In this document: positions 1 through 10,401 of the stretch, one piece after another
Position numbering within the stretch: position 1 is the first letter of the stretch
Layout of the letters: each line of letters begins with the position of its first letter
Assembly: GCF_001613165.1 (NCBI RefSeq)
Contig: NZ_BDBV01000035.1
Coordinates: 1 to 64,000, forward strand
Length of the DNA: 64,000 bases
DNA from: Nocardia mexicana NBRC 108244
Lineage (GTDB): Bacteria; Actinomycetota; Actinomycetes; Mycobacteriales; Mycobacteriaceae
Direction: 5' to 3'
The notes under the pieces: model-generated
What the model was told of the DNA's origin: nothing
The model's input: only the letters and a program-made list of their open reading frames with translations
Database searches by the model: none
Program-made: the position numbers and the translations under genes

Positions 1-752
1 ATGGCTCCGCCGTTGGACGGATCGTAGATGTGGCCGCCCAGGTGCCGGTCCACCGCGAGCGCCATCAGCGCCGCGGTGAGGATCGGAAAGGCTAGCAGCG
101 CAAGGACACTGGTGACCAGGATGTTCCAGGTGAAGATCGGCATCCGGAACATGGTCATGCCGGGGCAGCGCAGGCAGACCACGGTGGTGATCATATTGAC
201 GCCGCCGAGAATGGTGCCGAGACCCGACACCGCCACACCCATGATCCACAGGTCCGCGCCCACTCCCGGGGCGTAGGTGCTCAGGCTGAGCGATGTGTAT
301 GCGGTCCACCCGAAATCGGCCGCGCCGCCCGGGGTGATGAAACCGGCGGTCGCGATCGAGGCGCCGAACAGGTACAGCCAGTAGCTCAGCGCGTTCAATC
401 GCGGGAATGCCACATCCGGCGCGCCGATCTGCAGCGGTAGCACGCAGTTGGCGAAGCCGAACACGATCGGGGTCGCATAGAACAGCAGCATGATCGTGCC
501 GTGCATGGTGAACAGCTGGTTGAACTGCTCGGTCGACAGGAACTGCAGTCCCGGTCTGGCCAGTTCGCCGCGCATCAGCAGCGCCATCAGGCCGCCGATG
601 AGGAAGAACGAGATCGAGGTGACGATGTACATGATCCCGAGCAGCTTGGGATCGGTGGTCGTCACCACGTTCCAGATGTAGGAACCCTTCGGGGCGACCC
701 GCCGGGGAAACGGCCTGACGGCCTCGACCGTTCCCACGCTTCGCTCGGTCAC
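1..752 (-). CDS. ctaD: Cytochrome c oxidase subunit I, N-terminal part
   Basis: This is the first 250 codons of the catalytic subunit of the aa3-type terminal oxidase, which reduces oxygen in the plasma membrane; the rest lies beyond the left edge. Read on the minus strand it begins [18 protein letters not shown] and continues through a first helix ([18 protein letters not shown]), the haem-region motif [15 protein letters not shown] and later YDPSNGGA, all typical of actinobacterial CtaD. The GTG start follows a GAGGAGG ribosome site by about four bases. The helices alternate as expected and the frame is intact. The family assignment is firm; only the truncation is artificial, caused by the window edge. 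Confidence 0.95.
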   Translation of the reverse strand, partial: MTERSVGTVEAVRPFPRRVAPKGSYIWNVVTTTDPKLLGIMYIVTSISFFLIGGLMALLMRGELARPGLQFLSTEQFNQLFTMHGTIMLLFYATPIVFGFANCVLPLQIGAPDVAFPRLNALSYWLYLFGASIATAGFITPGGAADFGWTAYTSLSLSTYAPGVGADLWIMGVAVSGLGTILGGVNMITTVVCLRCPGMTMFRMPIFTWNILVTSVLALLAFPILTAALMALAVDRHLGGHIYDPSNGGA

Positions 753-804
753 AGATCCTCCTCGAGGCCAACCCCTTTCGAGTGTTGCACCGAAGCAAGA
801 TCGA

Positions 805-936
805 TTGGTGGGTATGCGATCTCTTGTTGTGGCACTGGGGTGGGTTGGTTGGTGGGTATGCGATCTCTCGTTGTGGCACTGGGGTGAGTTGGTTGGTGGG
901 TATGCGAACTCCCGTTGTGGCACTCGAGCAGGTTGA
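805..936. repeat. Three tandem copies of a 44-bp unit
   Basis: Units at 805-848, 849-892 and 893-936 each begin TTGGTGGGTATGCGA and contain GTTGTGGCACT. The first two copies differ at only about two positions; the third is more diverged and a fourth start (TTGGCCGGTGTGCG) is visible at 937-950. The period is not a multiple of three, so the open frames across it are not coding. It lies in the 489-bp gap between ctaD and the Clp ATPase gene. Confidence 0.9.
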
Positions 937-1043
937 TTGGCCGGTGTGCGTTGTCCGGATGGTCGCTGTGTATTTGCCCGAATTGTGACGCGGGGCTGTT
1001 CGCGGCGGCCTCGGGCGGCTTGCGGGATGGAGTACGGTGGAAT

Positions 1044-1065
1044 CCGACCGTTTCGGAACGGTCGG
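1044..1065. promoter_or_regulatory. Perfect inverted repeat upstream of the Clp ATPase gene
   Basis: CCGACCGTT (1044-1052) and AACGGTCGG (1057-1065) form 9-bp arms around TCGG. It lies 177 bp before the Clp start. It could be an operator or the stem of a terminator-like hairpin. It does not match CIRCE or HAIR consensus sequences. The rest of the 753-1241 gap outside this site and the 44-bp repeat shows nothing else I can name. Confidence 0.5.
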
Positions 1066-1241
1066 TATCACCTCGGCGGCGCGTCGAGCGGCCGTCGAGT
1101 CGCCGATGACGCGACGTAGCCGACGATTCGCCGGTCATCTGGCTGAGCACTACCCGCGACGGTGTTGACGCTCGGCGCAGCGCCGTCCATGCCCTGGCAG
1201 CGCGCCGCGGGCGCGGCGCAGACAGACGACGAGGTGTGGAC

Positions 1242-3812
<2,571 letters not shown>

Positions 3813-3835
3813 TCCCGGCCAAAAGCATGCCGGGA
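3813..3835. terminator. Hairpin after the Clp ATPase gene
   Basis: TCCCGGC (3813-3819) and GCCGGGA (3829-3835) form perfect 7-bp arms with a 9-base loop, starting at the base after the stop codon. No T-run follows, as is common in actinobacteria. A near-identical hairpin with the same loop length lies at 35538-35560 after the VIT1-type gene. Confidence 0.55.
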
Positions 3836-3875
3836 ATTAGGGGGGTCGGTGCATGCCGGGAATAGGGGAGTCGGT
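3825..3875. repeat. Two tandem 25-26-bp units
   Basis: GCATGCCGGGAATTAGGGG is repeated immediately as GCATGCCGGGAATAGGGG, each followed by GTCGGT or AGTCGGT. The first unit overlaps the right arm of the hairpin behind the Clp gene, and the pair ends just before the convergent TetR stop codon. Confidence 0.8.
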
Positions 3876-3878
3876 GCA

Positions 3879-4490
3879 TCAGCGGATGTTGCCGGTGAGG
3901 TCGTGCATGCAGGTGGCTACCAGGTCGGCGGGGGAGCCCGCGCCGGTGGCGGGGGCGTCGGTGGTGGCCCACTGTTCGAGGGCGATGCGGATGGCGGTGG
4001 CGGCGGCCGCGGCGAGCAGGCGCAGGCGTAGGGGGTCGCTGTCCGGGGACAGGTCGGTGAGGGTGGTGAGCAGGGCTTGTTCGCCGGACGAATTGACCCG
4101 TTGCCACACGGTGTGGAGGGCCGGGTCGCCTGCCATCGCGCGCAGCAGGCCGCGCATGATGTCGAGTTCCTCGCCGATCTCGGCGTCGGGGGTCAGGGCC
4201 CGCACCGCGGCGTGCTCGAGTTCGGCGCGGGTCGGCAGGCGGCGGGGCCCGGCGGCGAGGGCGTCCAGCCAGCGGGACGCACCCGTCGACAGCATCGGTT
4301 CCACGGCATCCTCTTTGGTACGGCAATACCGATAGAACGTGCGCAGGCCGACCCCAGCCTCGGCGGCGATCTGCTCGGCGGTGACGGCCGCCGTCCCCTG
4401 CTCGGCGAACAACCGCGCCGCGGTGTGCGCGATCTCCAGCCGGGTCTCGGTCTTGCGGCGTGCGGCGAGGGACGGTTTCGATGCGGCCAT
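3879..4490 (-). CDS. TetR-family repressor, divergent from an SDR gene
   Basis: A 203-residue TetR-type regulator. The N-terminal DNA-binding domain covers about residues 10-57 (TRLEIAHTAARLFAEQG, then VTAEQIAAEAGVGLRTFYRY), and the rest is a helical ligand-binding domain. I start at ATG 4490 because AAAGGAGG lies about ten bases upstream; a longer frame begins at 4529 without a ribosome site. It is transcribed away from the SDR gene at 4609 across a 118-bp gap holding a perfect palindrome (4540-4554), so it very probably represses that enzyme and itself. The ligand is unknown. The family call is firm. Confidence 0.88.
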   Translation of the reverse strand: MAASKPSLAARRKTETRLEIAHTAARLFAEQGTAAVTAEQIAAEAGVGLRTFYRYCRTKEDAVEPMLSTGASRWLDALAAGPRRLPTRAELEHAAVRALTPDAEIGEELDIMRGLLRAMAGDPALHTVWQRVNSSGEQALLTTLTDLSPDSDPLRLRLLAAAAATAIRIALEQWATTDAPATGAGSPADLVATCMHDLTGNIR

Positions 4491-4539
4491 GCTCGGGCGG
4501 CCTCCTTTCCCGGTCAATGGTACGCACACAATGCCATGG

Positions 4540-4554
4540 TGGCACGACGTGCCA
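4540..4554. promoter_or_regulatory. Operator TGGCACG-A-CGTGCCA
   Basis: Perfect 7-bp inverted repeat with one central base, between the divergent TetR and SDR genes. A further half-site (CGTGCCAAG) lies about 12 bp downstream. Position and symmetry fit a TetR operator controlling both genes; binding is inferred. Confidence 0.7.
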
Positions 4555-4608
4555 ATTAGGCGTAACGTGCCAAGTAGAAGAGTTTTCCCAGGTTAGGAGA
4601 GTTTCGTC

Positions 4609-5379
4609 ATGGAGCGTTTTGCCGATCGCCGCGTCCTGATCACCGGTGCCGGGTCGGGTATCGGCCGGGCCACCGTGCATCGCATCCTGTCCGAGGGCGG
4701 CACCGTCGTCGGCGCCGATGTCAACGACGCCGGGCTGGCCGAGACCGCGAAGCAGGCCGCCGAGCGCGGCACCGCCGACCGGCTCACCACGCTCCGCATC
4801 GACATCTCCGACGAGGCGTCCGTACAGGCGGGCGTCGCCAAGGCCGTCGAAACCCTGGGCGGTCTGGACGCGCTGGTGAACGCCGCCGGGATCCTGCGGT
4901 CCGCCCACACCCACGAGATGCCCCTCGCCGACTGGAACCGGATCATCACCACGAACCTCACCGGCACCTTCCTGATGATTCGCGAATCGCTGCCCGCACT
5001 GCTCGAGTCGGGCCGCGGGGTGATCGTGAACTTCGCGTCGACGTCGACGTTCTTCGCCCACCCGTACATGTCGGCCTACGCGGCCTCCAAGGGCGGCATC
5101 ATGTCCATGACCCATGCGCTGGCCTCGGAGTATTCCAAGCAGGGCCTGCGCGCGGTCGCGGTGGCGCCCGGCTCGATCTCCAGCGATATGACCGACGGCC
5201 GCGGCCCCGGCATCCCCGACGACGCCGATATGAGCCTGTTCATGAAGCTGATGCCCGCCATCGGCCAGGGCTTCGCGTCGCCCGATACGGTCGCCGGTGT
5301 GGTGGCCATGCTGGCCTCGGAGGACGGCGCGTTCATCACCGGTACCGAGGTCCGCATCGACGGCGGCACACACATGTGA
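4609..5379 (+). CDS. Short-chain dehydrogenase/reductase (SDR)
   Basis: Classical SDR oxidoreductase, 256 residues. It has the cofactor motif GAGSGIG near residue 14, an NAAG-type segment (NAAGILR), the active-site serine in NFASTST and the catalytic pair in YAASK. The end of the protein (ITGTEVRIDGG) is the usual SDR C-terminal signature. An acidic residue after the second strand (GADVND) suggests NAD(H) preference. TTAGGAGAG precedes the ATG. The divergent TetR and the operator between them imply induction by its substrate or a related compound, which cannot be read from sequence. Confidence 0.9.
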   Translation: MERFADRRVLITGAGSGIGRATVHRILSEGGTVVGADVNDAGLAETAKQAAERGTADRLTTLRIDISDEASVQAGVAKAVETLGGLDALVNAAGILRSAHTHEMPLADWNRIITTNLTGTFLMIRESLPALLESGRGVIVNFASTSTFFAHPYMSAYAASKGGIMSMTHALASEYSKQGLRAVAVAPGSISSDMTDGRGPGIPDDADMSLFMKLMPAIGQGFASPDTVAGVVAMLASEDGAFITGTEVRIDGGTHM

Positions 5380-5452
5380 CAATCGAAATCCGCACGAAAA
5401 ATGAGAACCTGTTCTATTGTGGTCGCGGGGTGACGCAAGGAGGTGGCCGCGG

Positions 5453-5929
5453 ATGGATCTGGTTGCGCTGGAGGAGATTCGTGCGCTGAAGTATCGCTAT
5501 CTGCGGTCGCTGGACCTCAAGCAGTGGGACGAGTTCGCCGAGACGCTGGCCGAGGACGCCACCGGCGACTACGGCTCCCCGTCGGGCGGGCGGCCACTGC
5601 AGTTCACGAGCGGCGCCGCGATCGTGGAGTTCATGCGTACGGCGCTGAGCAGCAATATCATCACCGTGCACGTGTGCACCCATCCCGTCATCGAGGTCGA
5701 GGGCGAAACCGCCACCGGCAGTTGGTGTCTGGAGGATACGGTGATCGTGCCGGACCACGGTGTCCAGATCCGCGGCGCCGCGTACTACCGAGATCGGTAC
5801 AGAAAAGACAACGGGCAGTGGCGGATCACGCACACCGGCTACGAGCGCATCTACGAGTCGACGATGTCGCTGTCTGCCCTCCCGGGATTCCAGCTCACCG
5901 CCAACCGCTGGGCCCCCGCCGCCACGTGA
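5453..5929 (+). CDS. SnoaL/NTF2-like protein
   Basis: A 158-residue protein of the SnoaL-like (NTF2 fold) group, which contains small polyketide cyclases, dehydratases and ligand-binding proteins. It opens with the usual helix (LVALEEIRALKYRYLRSLDLKQWDEF cut here to its core, EIRALKYRYL), followed by the acid-rich turn FAETLAEDATGDYG and the beta sheet ending GQWRITHTGYERIYE. ATG 5453 has AAGGAGG about nine bases upstream. It sits 73 bp after the SDR stop on the same strand and could belong to the same TetR-controlled unit. The exact reaction, if any, is unknown. Confidence 0.82.
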   Translation: MDLVALEEIRALKYRYLRSLDLKQWDEFAETLAEDATGDYGSPSGGRPLQFTSGAAIVEFMRTALSSNIITVHVCTHPVIEVEGETATGSWCLEDTVIVPDHGVQIRGAAYYRDRYRKDNGQWRITHTGYERIYESTMSLSALPGFQLTANRWAPAAT

Positions 5930-5951
5930 CCACCCCGGCCTGCGCCAGCGA

Positions 5952-6031
5952 GTTCACGCACCCCGTGGCTGTTCTCGCACTCGCTGCAGCAGGTTGTACG
6001 GGGTGCGTGGACGTGCGGGGGGTGCGCGAAC
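5952..6031. repeat. 80-bp double-palindrome element, copy A
   Basis: Outer arms GTTCACGCACCCC (5952-5964) and GGGGTGCGCGAAC (6019-6031) pair with one mismatch. A second forward unit (GTTCTCGCACTC) begins 19 bp after the first, and a second reverse unit (GGGGTGCGTGGAC) ends 18-19 bp before the last. Located between the SnoaL-like gene and a convergent TetR gene. Two further copies of the same length and layout occur at 17915 and 34460. Confidence 0.8.
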
Positions 6032-6115
6032 GGGGCTATGTTGGATCGCCCGGGTGCCGAATGTTGTTGGTGCCGTTGGTGGGTGGCCGGGCGAGGCGTG
6101 GGGGCCGGGCGTTTG

Positions 6116-6715
6116 TCACGGACGTGCGCCGTAGCCTCGGAGTAGGGGTAGGTAGATCTTGTCGATGATGTCGATGAGGACCTCGTCGGGGGCGCTCGGA
6201 TTGCCGTGGGTGGCGAATTCGTTGCGTAACAGGTCGATCGGGACCGTGGCCACCCTCTGATGACGTGCGTCGGCGGATACCTCGCCGCGGGCGACGGCGC
6301 GGTCGAGAATGGCGAGCCACGGGCGGGGGCCGGACTCGCCGGACTGCTCACGGATCTGGGCCAGCAGTTCCGGATCGTCGGCGGCGTGGGCGAGCAGCCC
6401 GCGCAGGACCTCGCCGAGCGGGGAAGTGAAATGCGAATTGGCGCGGCGGAGCAGCTCCAGGGCGTCCTCGCGCAGGGTTCCCGTGTCGGGTAGCCGCATT
6501 TCCGCGGAGGCGAGCTGGCGGTAGGCGGCGACGCCCAGCGCCGCGCGGTGGGGCCAGCGGCGATAGATGGCGTTCTTGTTGGTGCCCGCGCGCCGGGCGA
6601 CGCTGTCCATGGTCATACCGGCGTAGCCGGATTCGAGCAGCTCGTCCACGGCGGCGCGCAGAATCGCCTGTTCGAGGGCCGCGCCGCGGCGTCGGGTCTG
6701 CCGGGGTTCATTCAT
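6116..6715 (-). CDS. TetR-family repressor, divergent from a glycosidase-like gene
   Basis: A 199-residue TetR regulator. After MNEPRQTRRRG comes the helix-turn-helix (residues about 15-60, with MTMDSVARRAGTNKNAIYRRW) and then a helical C-terminal domain of the TetR_C type (TSPLGEVLRGLLAHAADDP). ATG 6715 is chosen over an upstream in-frame ATG at 6808, since the longer form would read through two operators and start inside the divergent gene. It is transcribed away from the gene at 6807, and two identical-armed palindromes lie in the 91-bp gap. Those sites predict autoregulation and repression of the neighbour. Confidence 0.85.
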   Translation of the reverse strand: MNEPRQTRRRGAALEQAILRAAVDELLESGYAGMTMDSVARRAGTNKNAIYRRWPHRAALGVAAYRQLASAEMRLPDTGTLREDALELLRRANSHFTSPLGEVLRGLLAHAADDPELLAQIREQSGESGPRPWLAILDRAVARGEVSADARHQRVATVPIDLLRNEFATHGNPSAPDEVLIDIIDKIYLPLLRGYGARP

Positions 6716-6718
6716 ATC

Positions 6719-6733
6719 GGTACGGATCGTACC
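6719..6733. promoter_or_regulatory. Operator 1, GGTACG-N3-CGTACC
   Basis: Perfect inverted repeat four bases upstream of the TetR start codon. It has the same arms and spacer length as the site at 6773-6787, 54 bp away. Likely bound by the TetR protein encoded at 6116-6715. Confidence 0.75.
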
Positions 6734-6772
6734 TTGCTGCGTCCTGCTGACTCGGGCTATGGTCGATATTAG

Positions 6773-6787
6773 GGTACGCAACGTACC
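6773..6787. promoter_or_regulatory. Operator 2, GGTACG-N3-CGTACC
   Basis: Perfect inverted repeat 19 bp upstream of the divergent gene start, with arms identical to the site at 6719-6733. Two such sites placed next to both starts fit a shared TetR operator region. Confidence 0.75.
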
Positions 6788-6806
6788 GTAGTGAGGAGAG
6801 ATCATC

Positions 6807-7823
6807 ATGCGAGGAACTGGCGTCTGCTACAACACCGGCTTCGTCAACCGCGGCAGCAGCACGCACGAACCGTTCGACGCCGAGTCCGTGCGGCGCGATA
6901 TGCGCGCCATCCGGCACGACCTGCGGTGCACCGCCGTGCGCATCACCGGGGGGTACGCCGAGCGGCTGACAGCGGCGGCATCGCTGGCGGCCGAGGCGGG
7001 GCTCGAGGTGTGGTTGTGCCCGTTCGTCAACAACATCACCGGGGAGCAACTGCTCGACCTGCTCGCCGACTGTGCCGGGCACGCGGAACGGCTGCGGAAT
7101 CGGGGCGCCACGGTGGTGCTGGCCGTCGGCTCCGAGCTGAGCCTGTTCCTCCCCGGCTATCTGCCCGGGGCCACGTTCGAGGAGCGGGCCGCGGCCTTGG
7201 CCGAGCCGGGCGGAAGGGCCTCGCTGGCGACGATTCCGGTGCGCCTCAACACTTTTCTGGCCCGCGCGGTGGATGTCGTGCGAGAGCGTTTCGGCGGCCG
7301 GGTGACCTATGCCGGCCTGCCTTTCGAGGGTGTCGACTGGACCCTGTTCGACATCCTCGCCACCGATGCCGGGTACCGGTCGATCGAGATGGGGGACCGA
7401 TACCGCGACAGCATCCGGGGCTTCGTGGCTCAGGGGGCGTCGATGGGGAAGCCGGTGGCGCTCACCGAGTTCGGGTGCAGCACCTATCGCGGCGCACCCG
7501 ACCGCGGGCCGCGTGGCGTCGACATCGTCGAATGGGATCCGCAGACGGCCCGGCCGGTGCGGCTGGACGGCGACTACGAGCGTGACGAGGAGGGACAGGC
7601 CGCCCACCTCGCCGAACTGCTCGACATATTCGACGCCGAGGGGGTCGACATCGCGTTCTGGTACTGCTTCGCGCGCTTCGACCTGCCCCACCGCACCGGC
7701 CCGCGTGCGGATCTCGATCTGGCGAGTGCCGGACTGGTCCGGGTGGCTGACGGTGGAGGGAACGCATGGGAGCCGAAGGAGTCCTTCGCGGTGCTCGCGG
7801 GGTACGGTCGGTTAGGCGCATGA
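6807..7823 (+). CDS. TIM-barrel glycoside-hydrolase-like protein
   Basis: A 338-residue protein without signal peptide, resembling uncharacterised actinobacterial TIM-barrel proteins sometimes loosely labelled abortive infection. It starts GTGVCYNTGF and has strand-end motifs of a clan GH-A-like fold: AVGSELSLF with Glu110 and ALTEFGCSTY with Glu221, spaced as the acid/base and nucleophile in that clan, and a late aromatic FWYCFARFDLPHR. These residues suggest a cytosolic glycosidase, but the substrate is not evident. The start has GAGGAGAG upstream. The divergent TetR gene and two operators make it an inducible single-gene unit. Function beyond the fold is inference. Confidence 0.75.
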   Translation: MRGTGVCYNTGFVNRGSSTHEPFDAESVRRDMRAIRHDLRCTAVRITGGYAERLTAAASLAAEAGLEVWLCPFVNNITGEQLLDLLADCAGHAERLRNRGATVVLAVGSELSLFLPGYLPGATFEERAAALAEPGGRASLATIPVRLNTFLARAVDVVRERFGGRVTYAGLPFEGVDWTLFDILATDAGYRSIEMGDRYRDSIRGFVAQGASMGKPVALTEFGCSTYRGAPDRGPRGVDIVEWDPQTARPVRLDGDYERDEEGQAAHLAELLDIFDAEGVDIAFWYCFARFDLPHRTGPRADLDLASAGLVRVADGGGNAWEPKESFAVLAGYGRLGA

Positions 7824-7844
7824 TCACCGGAACGAGGTCCGGCG

Positions 7845-8870
7845 TCACCGTGAATTCCCGTTCGCCGCTTGGTGTTTGCGCCGGAGGGCGGTGGGGGTGG
7901 TGCGGAACCATCGGTGACAGGTTCGGGTGAACGTGGCTTGTTCGGAAAACCCCAGGAGAGAGGCGATTTGGCTCATGGGCAGGTCGGTGGTGGTGAGATA
8001 GCGGCGGGCCTCGGTGCGGCGCACATCGTCGAGGATGGCTGCGAAGGAGGTATTCTCGGCCGCCAGCCGACGCTGGAGCGTGCGCGGATGAACGGTGAGA
8101 AGCCTTGCGACAGAAGTTATCTCGGGCGCCGTCGTGCCGAGCAGCTGCCGTACCGCGGCCCGCACCTTCGGCTCGTAGCTGGCTCCGGAGTCGGCGGACT
8201 GCTCGGCGAGGAACGCCAGCGCCAACCGGCGCAGCGTCTCGTCGCTGCCCGCCACCGCCCGCGCGGTCAGGCTGCTGGGCACCCGCAACATCGCGGCCGG
8301 GCGGTCGAATCGCACCGGGGCGCCGAAGAATTCCTCGTACACCGACCGCGCCGCCGGAGGGCGGTACGGCAGTTCGATGCTGCGCAGCCCGTACGGCCCG
8401 TCCACCAACCGCCGCACCGCCCGGTGCAGGAATCCCAGCCCGAGATCGGTGCCCTGGATCGTGATCGGCAGGCCGGGCTGCACGCCGTAGTGCAGCGCCG
8501 TCACGCCGCGATCCCCGTACGGGTCGGGCTCCAGCGTGAGTCGCAGCGACCGGGCGTGCACGAACAGGTAGCGGGAGGTGCATTCCAGCGCGTCGGCCAG
8601 GGTGGGGGAGCTGCGGATGGCCAGCGCGAGCGGGCCGAGCATGCCGAGGTCCTGGCGGGTGGCGATGCGCAGCCCGAGATCGGGGCAGCTCAGCCGGTCG
8701 GCCGCGAGTTCCAGCACCATGGCCATCGCCTGGTCGGGCACCAGTAGATCGTCGGCGTCGAGCGCGGCGATCGGCAGCCCGGCCGCGGCGGCGAACTCCT
8801 CGGCATCGCCGCCCAGCTCGGCCACCGTGGCGCGGAAGCCGCGCAGGCCCGCGGACCGGATCACCGACAT
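7845..8870 (-). CDS. AraC-family regulator (OruR/ArgR type)
   Basis: A 341-residue activator. Residues about 20-210 form the Arabinose_bd-type ligand domain seen in OruR-like regulators (PDLGLRIATRQDLGMLG, SPTLADALE), and the C-terminal 90 residues hold the AraC double helix-turn-helix (LLTVHPRTLQRRLAAE, then IASLLGFSEQATFTRTC). The start at 8870 gives the usual length for the family. It is divergent from the EthA-like monooxygenase gene at 8940 with only 69 bp between them, so it is the obvious candidate regulator, probably activating the enzyme in response to a hydrophobic substrate. Confidence 0.88.
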   Translation of the reverse strand: MSVIRSAGLRGFRATVAELGGDAEEFAAAAGLPIAALDADDLLVPDQAMAMVLELAADRLSCPDLGLRIATRQDLGMLGPLALAIRSSPTLADALECTSRYLFVHARSLRLTLEPDPYGDRGVTALHYGVQPGLPITIQGTDLGLGFLHRAVRRLVDGPYGLRSIELPYRPPAARSVYEEFFGAPVRFDRPAAMLRVPSSLTARAVAGSDETLRRLALAFLAEQSADSGASYEPKVRAAVRQLLGTTAPEITSVARLLTVHPRTLQRRLAAENTSFAAILDDVRRTEARRYLTTTDLPMSQIASLLGFSEQATFTRTCHRWFRTTPTALRRKHQAANGNSR

Positions 8871-8939
8871 GTCGTTCAGAATCAAATAGTTGTCGCGCGA
8901 AGTCAAGAAGCCGGGGCCCGCGCCCAGCACACTGGAGGC

Positions 8940-10400
8940 ATGGAACATCTCGATGTCGTGATCGTGGGTGCGGGCCTGTCCGGGATCGGCGCCGCCTATC
9001 GGCTGCAGTCCGAACATCCCGGCCGCAGCTACGCGATCCTCGAGGCGCGCGAGTCGATGGGCGGCACCTGGGACCTGTTCCGGTACCCCGGCGTGCGCTC
9101 CGACTCCGATATGTTCACCCTCGGCTACCCGTTCAAGCCGTGGCGCGATGCCAAGTCGATCGCCGACGGGCCGTCGATCCTGCGCTACATCCGGGAGACC
9201 GCGGCCGAGAACGGGATCGAGAAGCGAATCCGTTACGGCACCAAGGTGATTGCGGCCTCGTGGTCCAGCGAGGAGGCGCGGTGGACGCTCACCCTCGAGC
9301 AGGGCGGCGAACAGCGCAGCCTGACCTGTGGGTTCCTGTACTGCTGCGCAGGCTATTACAACTACGAGCAGGGGCACGCACCGCAATTCCCCGGCGTCGA
9401 AACGTTCGCGGGGCAGCTGGTGCACCCGCAGTTCTGGCCCGAGGATCTGGACTACGCCGGTAAGCGGGTGGTCGTGATCGGCAGCGGGGCAACGGCCGTC
9501 ACGCTGGTGCCCGCCATGGCCGACCAGGCCGAGCTGATCACCATGCTGCAGCGCTCGCCGACCTGGATCTCGGCGGTGCCCGGCCGCGACAAGCAGGCCG
9601 ACCGGATCCGCGAACTACTGCCGCCGAAGCTGGCGCACCGGCTGATCCGCACCAAGAACATCCTGTTCAACGTGGGCTTCTACCAGTATTGCCGGCGCCG
9701 GCCGGAGGCGGCGCGCAAGCTGCTCACCGACCTGTCGACCCGCATCCTGAAGGACCGGGAGCTGGTCGCCGAGCACTTCACGCCCAGCTACAACCCGTGG
9801 GATCAGCGGCTGTGCGCCGTACCCGACGCCGACTTCTTCAAGGCGATGAAGAAGGGCAAGGCGGAGGTGGTCACCGATCACATCGAAACCTTTGTGCCCG
9901 AGGGGATCCGGCTGAAGTCGGGCCGGGTGCTCGAGGCGGATGTCGTGATCTCGGCGACGGGCCTGAAACTGCTGGCGTTCGGCGGACTTTCGCTGACGGT
10001 CGACGGCGAGCCGGTGAATCTCGCCGACCAGTTCGTCTGGCAGGGGGCCATGCTCACCGGCGTGCCCAACTTCGCCGTGTGCATCGGGTACACCAACGCG
10101 TCCTGGACGCTGCGCGCCGACCTCACCTCGCGGCTGGTCTGTAAAGTGCTGGCGCACATGGACCGTCGCGGCTACCGGGCGGTGGTGCCGGAGCCGCAGG
10201 GACATCTGGACGAGACTCCGCTGCTGGACCTCGCCTCGGGCTACATCCAGCGTTCGATCGGCGACTTCCCCCGGCAGGGCCACCGGCATCCGTGGAAGGT
10301 TCGCCAGAACTACCTGCTCGACTCGGCCACGACCATGCGAACCAGCCTGGACAAGACGCTGAAGCCGGTGCGCCGGGCGCCGGAGCTGCAGCGCGTCTGA
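8940..10400 (+). CDS. ethA: EthA-like Baeyer-Villiger monooxygenase
   Basis: FAD- and NADPH-dependent monooxygenase of 486 residues, very close in length and sequence to mycobacterial EthA, which oxidises ketones to esters and activates ethionamide. Visible are the FAD motif VGAGLSGIG at residue 9, the segment MGGTWDLFRYPG, the Baeyer-Villiger fingerprint FAGQLVHPQFW near residue 156, the NADPH motif IGSGATAV near 179, and SYNPWDQRLC and YTNASWTL, which EthA shares. In mycobacteria the gene is divergent from a TetR repressor (EthR); here the divergent regulator is AraC-type. Whether it is the true orthologue or one of several paralogues cannot be told from one window. Confidence 0.9.
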   Translation: MEHLDVVIVGAGLSGIGAAYRLQSEHPGRSYAILEARESMGGTWDLFRYPGVRSDSDMFTLGYPFKPWRDAKSIADGPSILRYIRETAAENGIEKRIRYGTKVIAASWSSEEARWTLTLEQGGEQRSLTCGFLYCCAGYYNYEQGHAPQFPGVETFAGQLVHPQFWPEDLDYAGKRVVVIGSGATAVTLVPAMADQAELITMLQRSPTWISAVPGRDKQADRIRELLPPKLAHRLIRTKNILFNVGFYQYCRRRPEAARKLLTDLSTRILKDRELVAEHFTPSYNPWDQRLCAVPDADFFKAMKKGKAEVVTDHIETFVPEGIRLKSGRVLEADVVISATGLKLLAFGGLSLTVDGEPVNLADQFVWQGAMLTGVPNFAVCIGYTNASWTLRADLTSRLVCKVLAHMDRRGYRAVVPEPQGHLDETPLLDLASGYIQRSIGDFPRQGHRHPWKVRQNYLLDSATTMRTSLDKTLKPVRRAPELQRV

Positions 10401-10401
10401 C

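Noticed and set aside
805..936. Possible CRISPR array
   Set aside because: Three adjacent 44-bp copies with no spacers and no cas genes; it is a simple tandem repeat.
5952..6031. Rho-independent terminator
   Set aside because: The element occurs three times with a fixed two-plus-two unit layout, including upstream of genes; treated as a repeat family, though it could still stop transcription.
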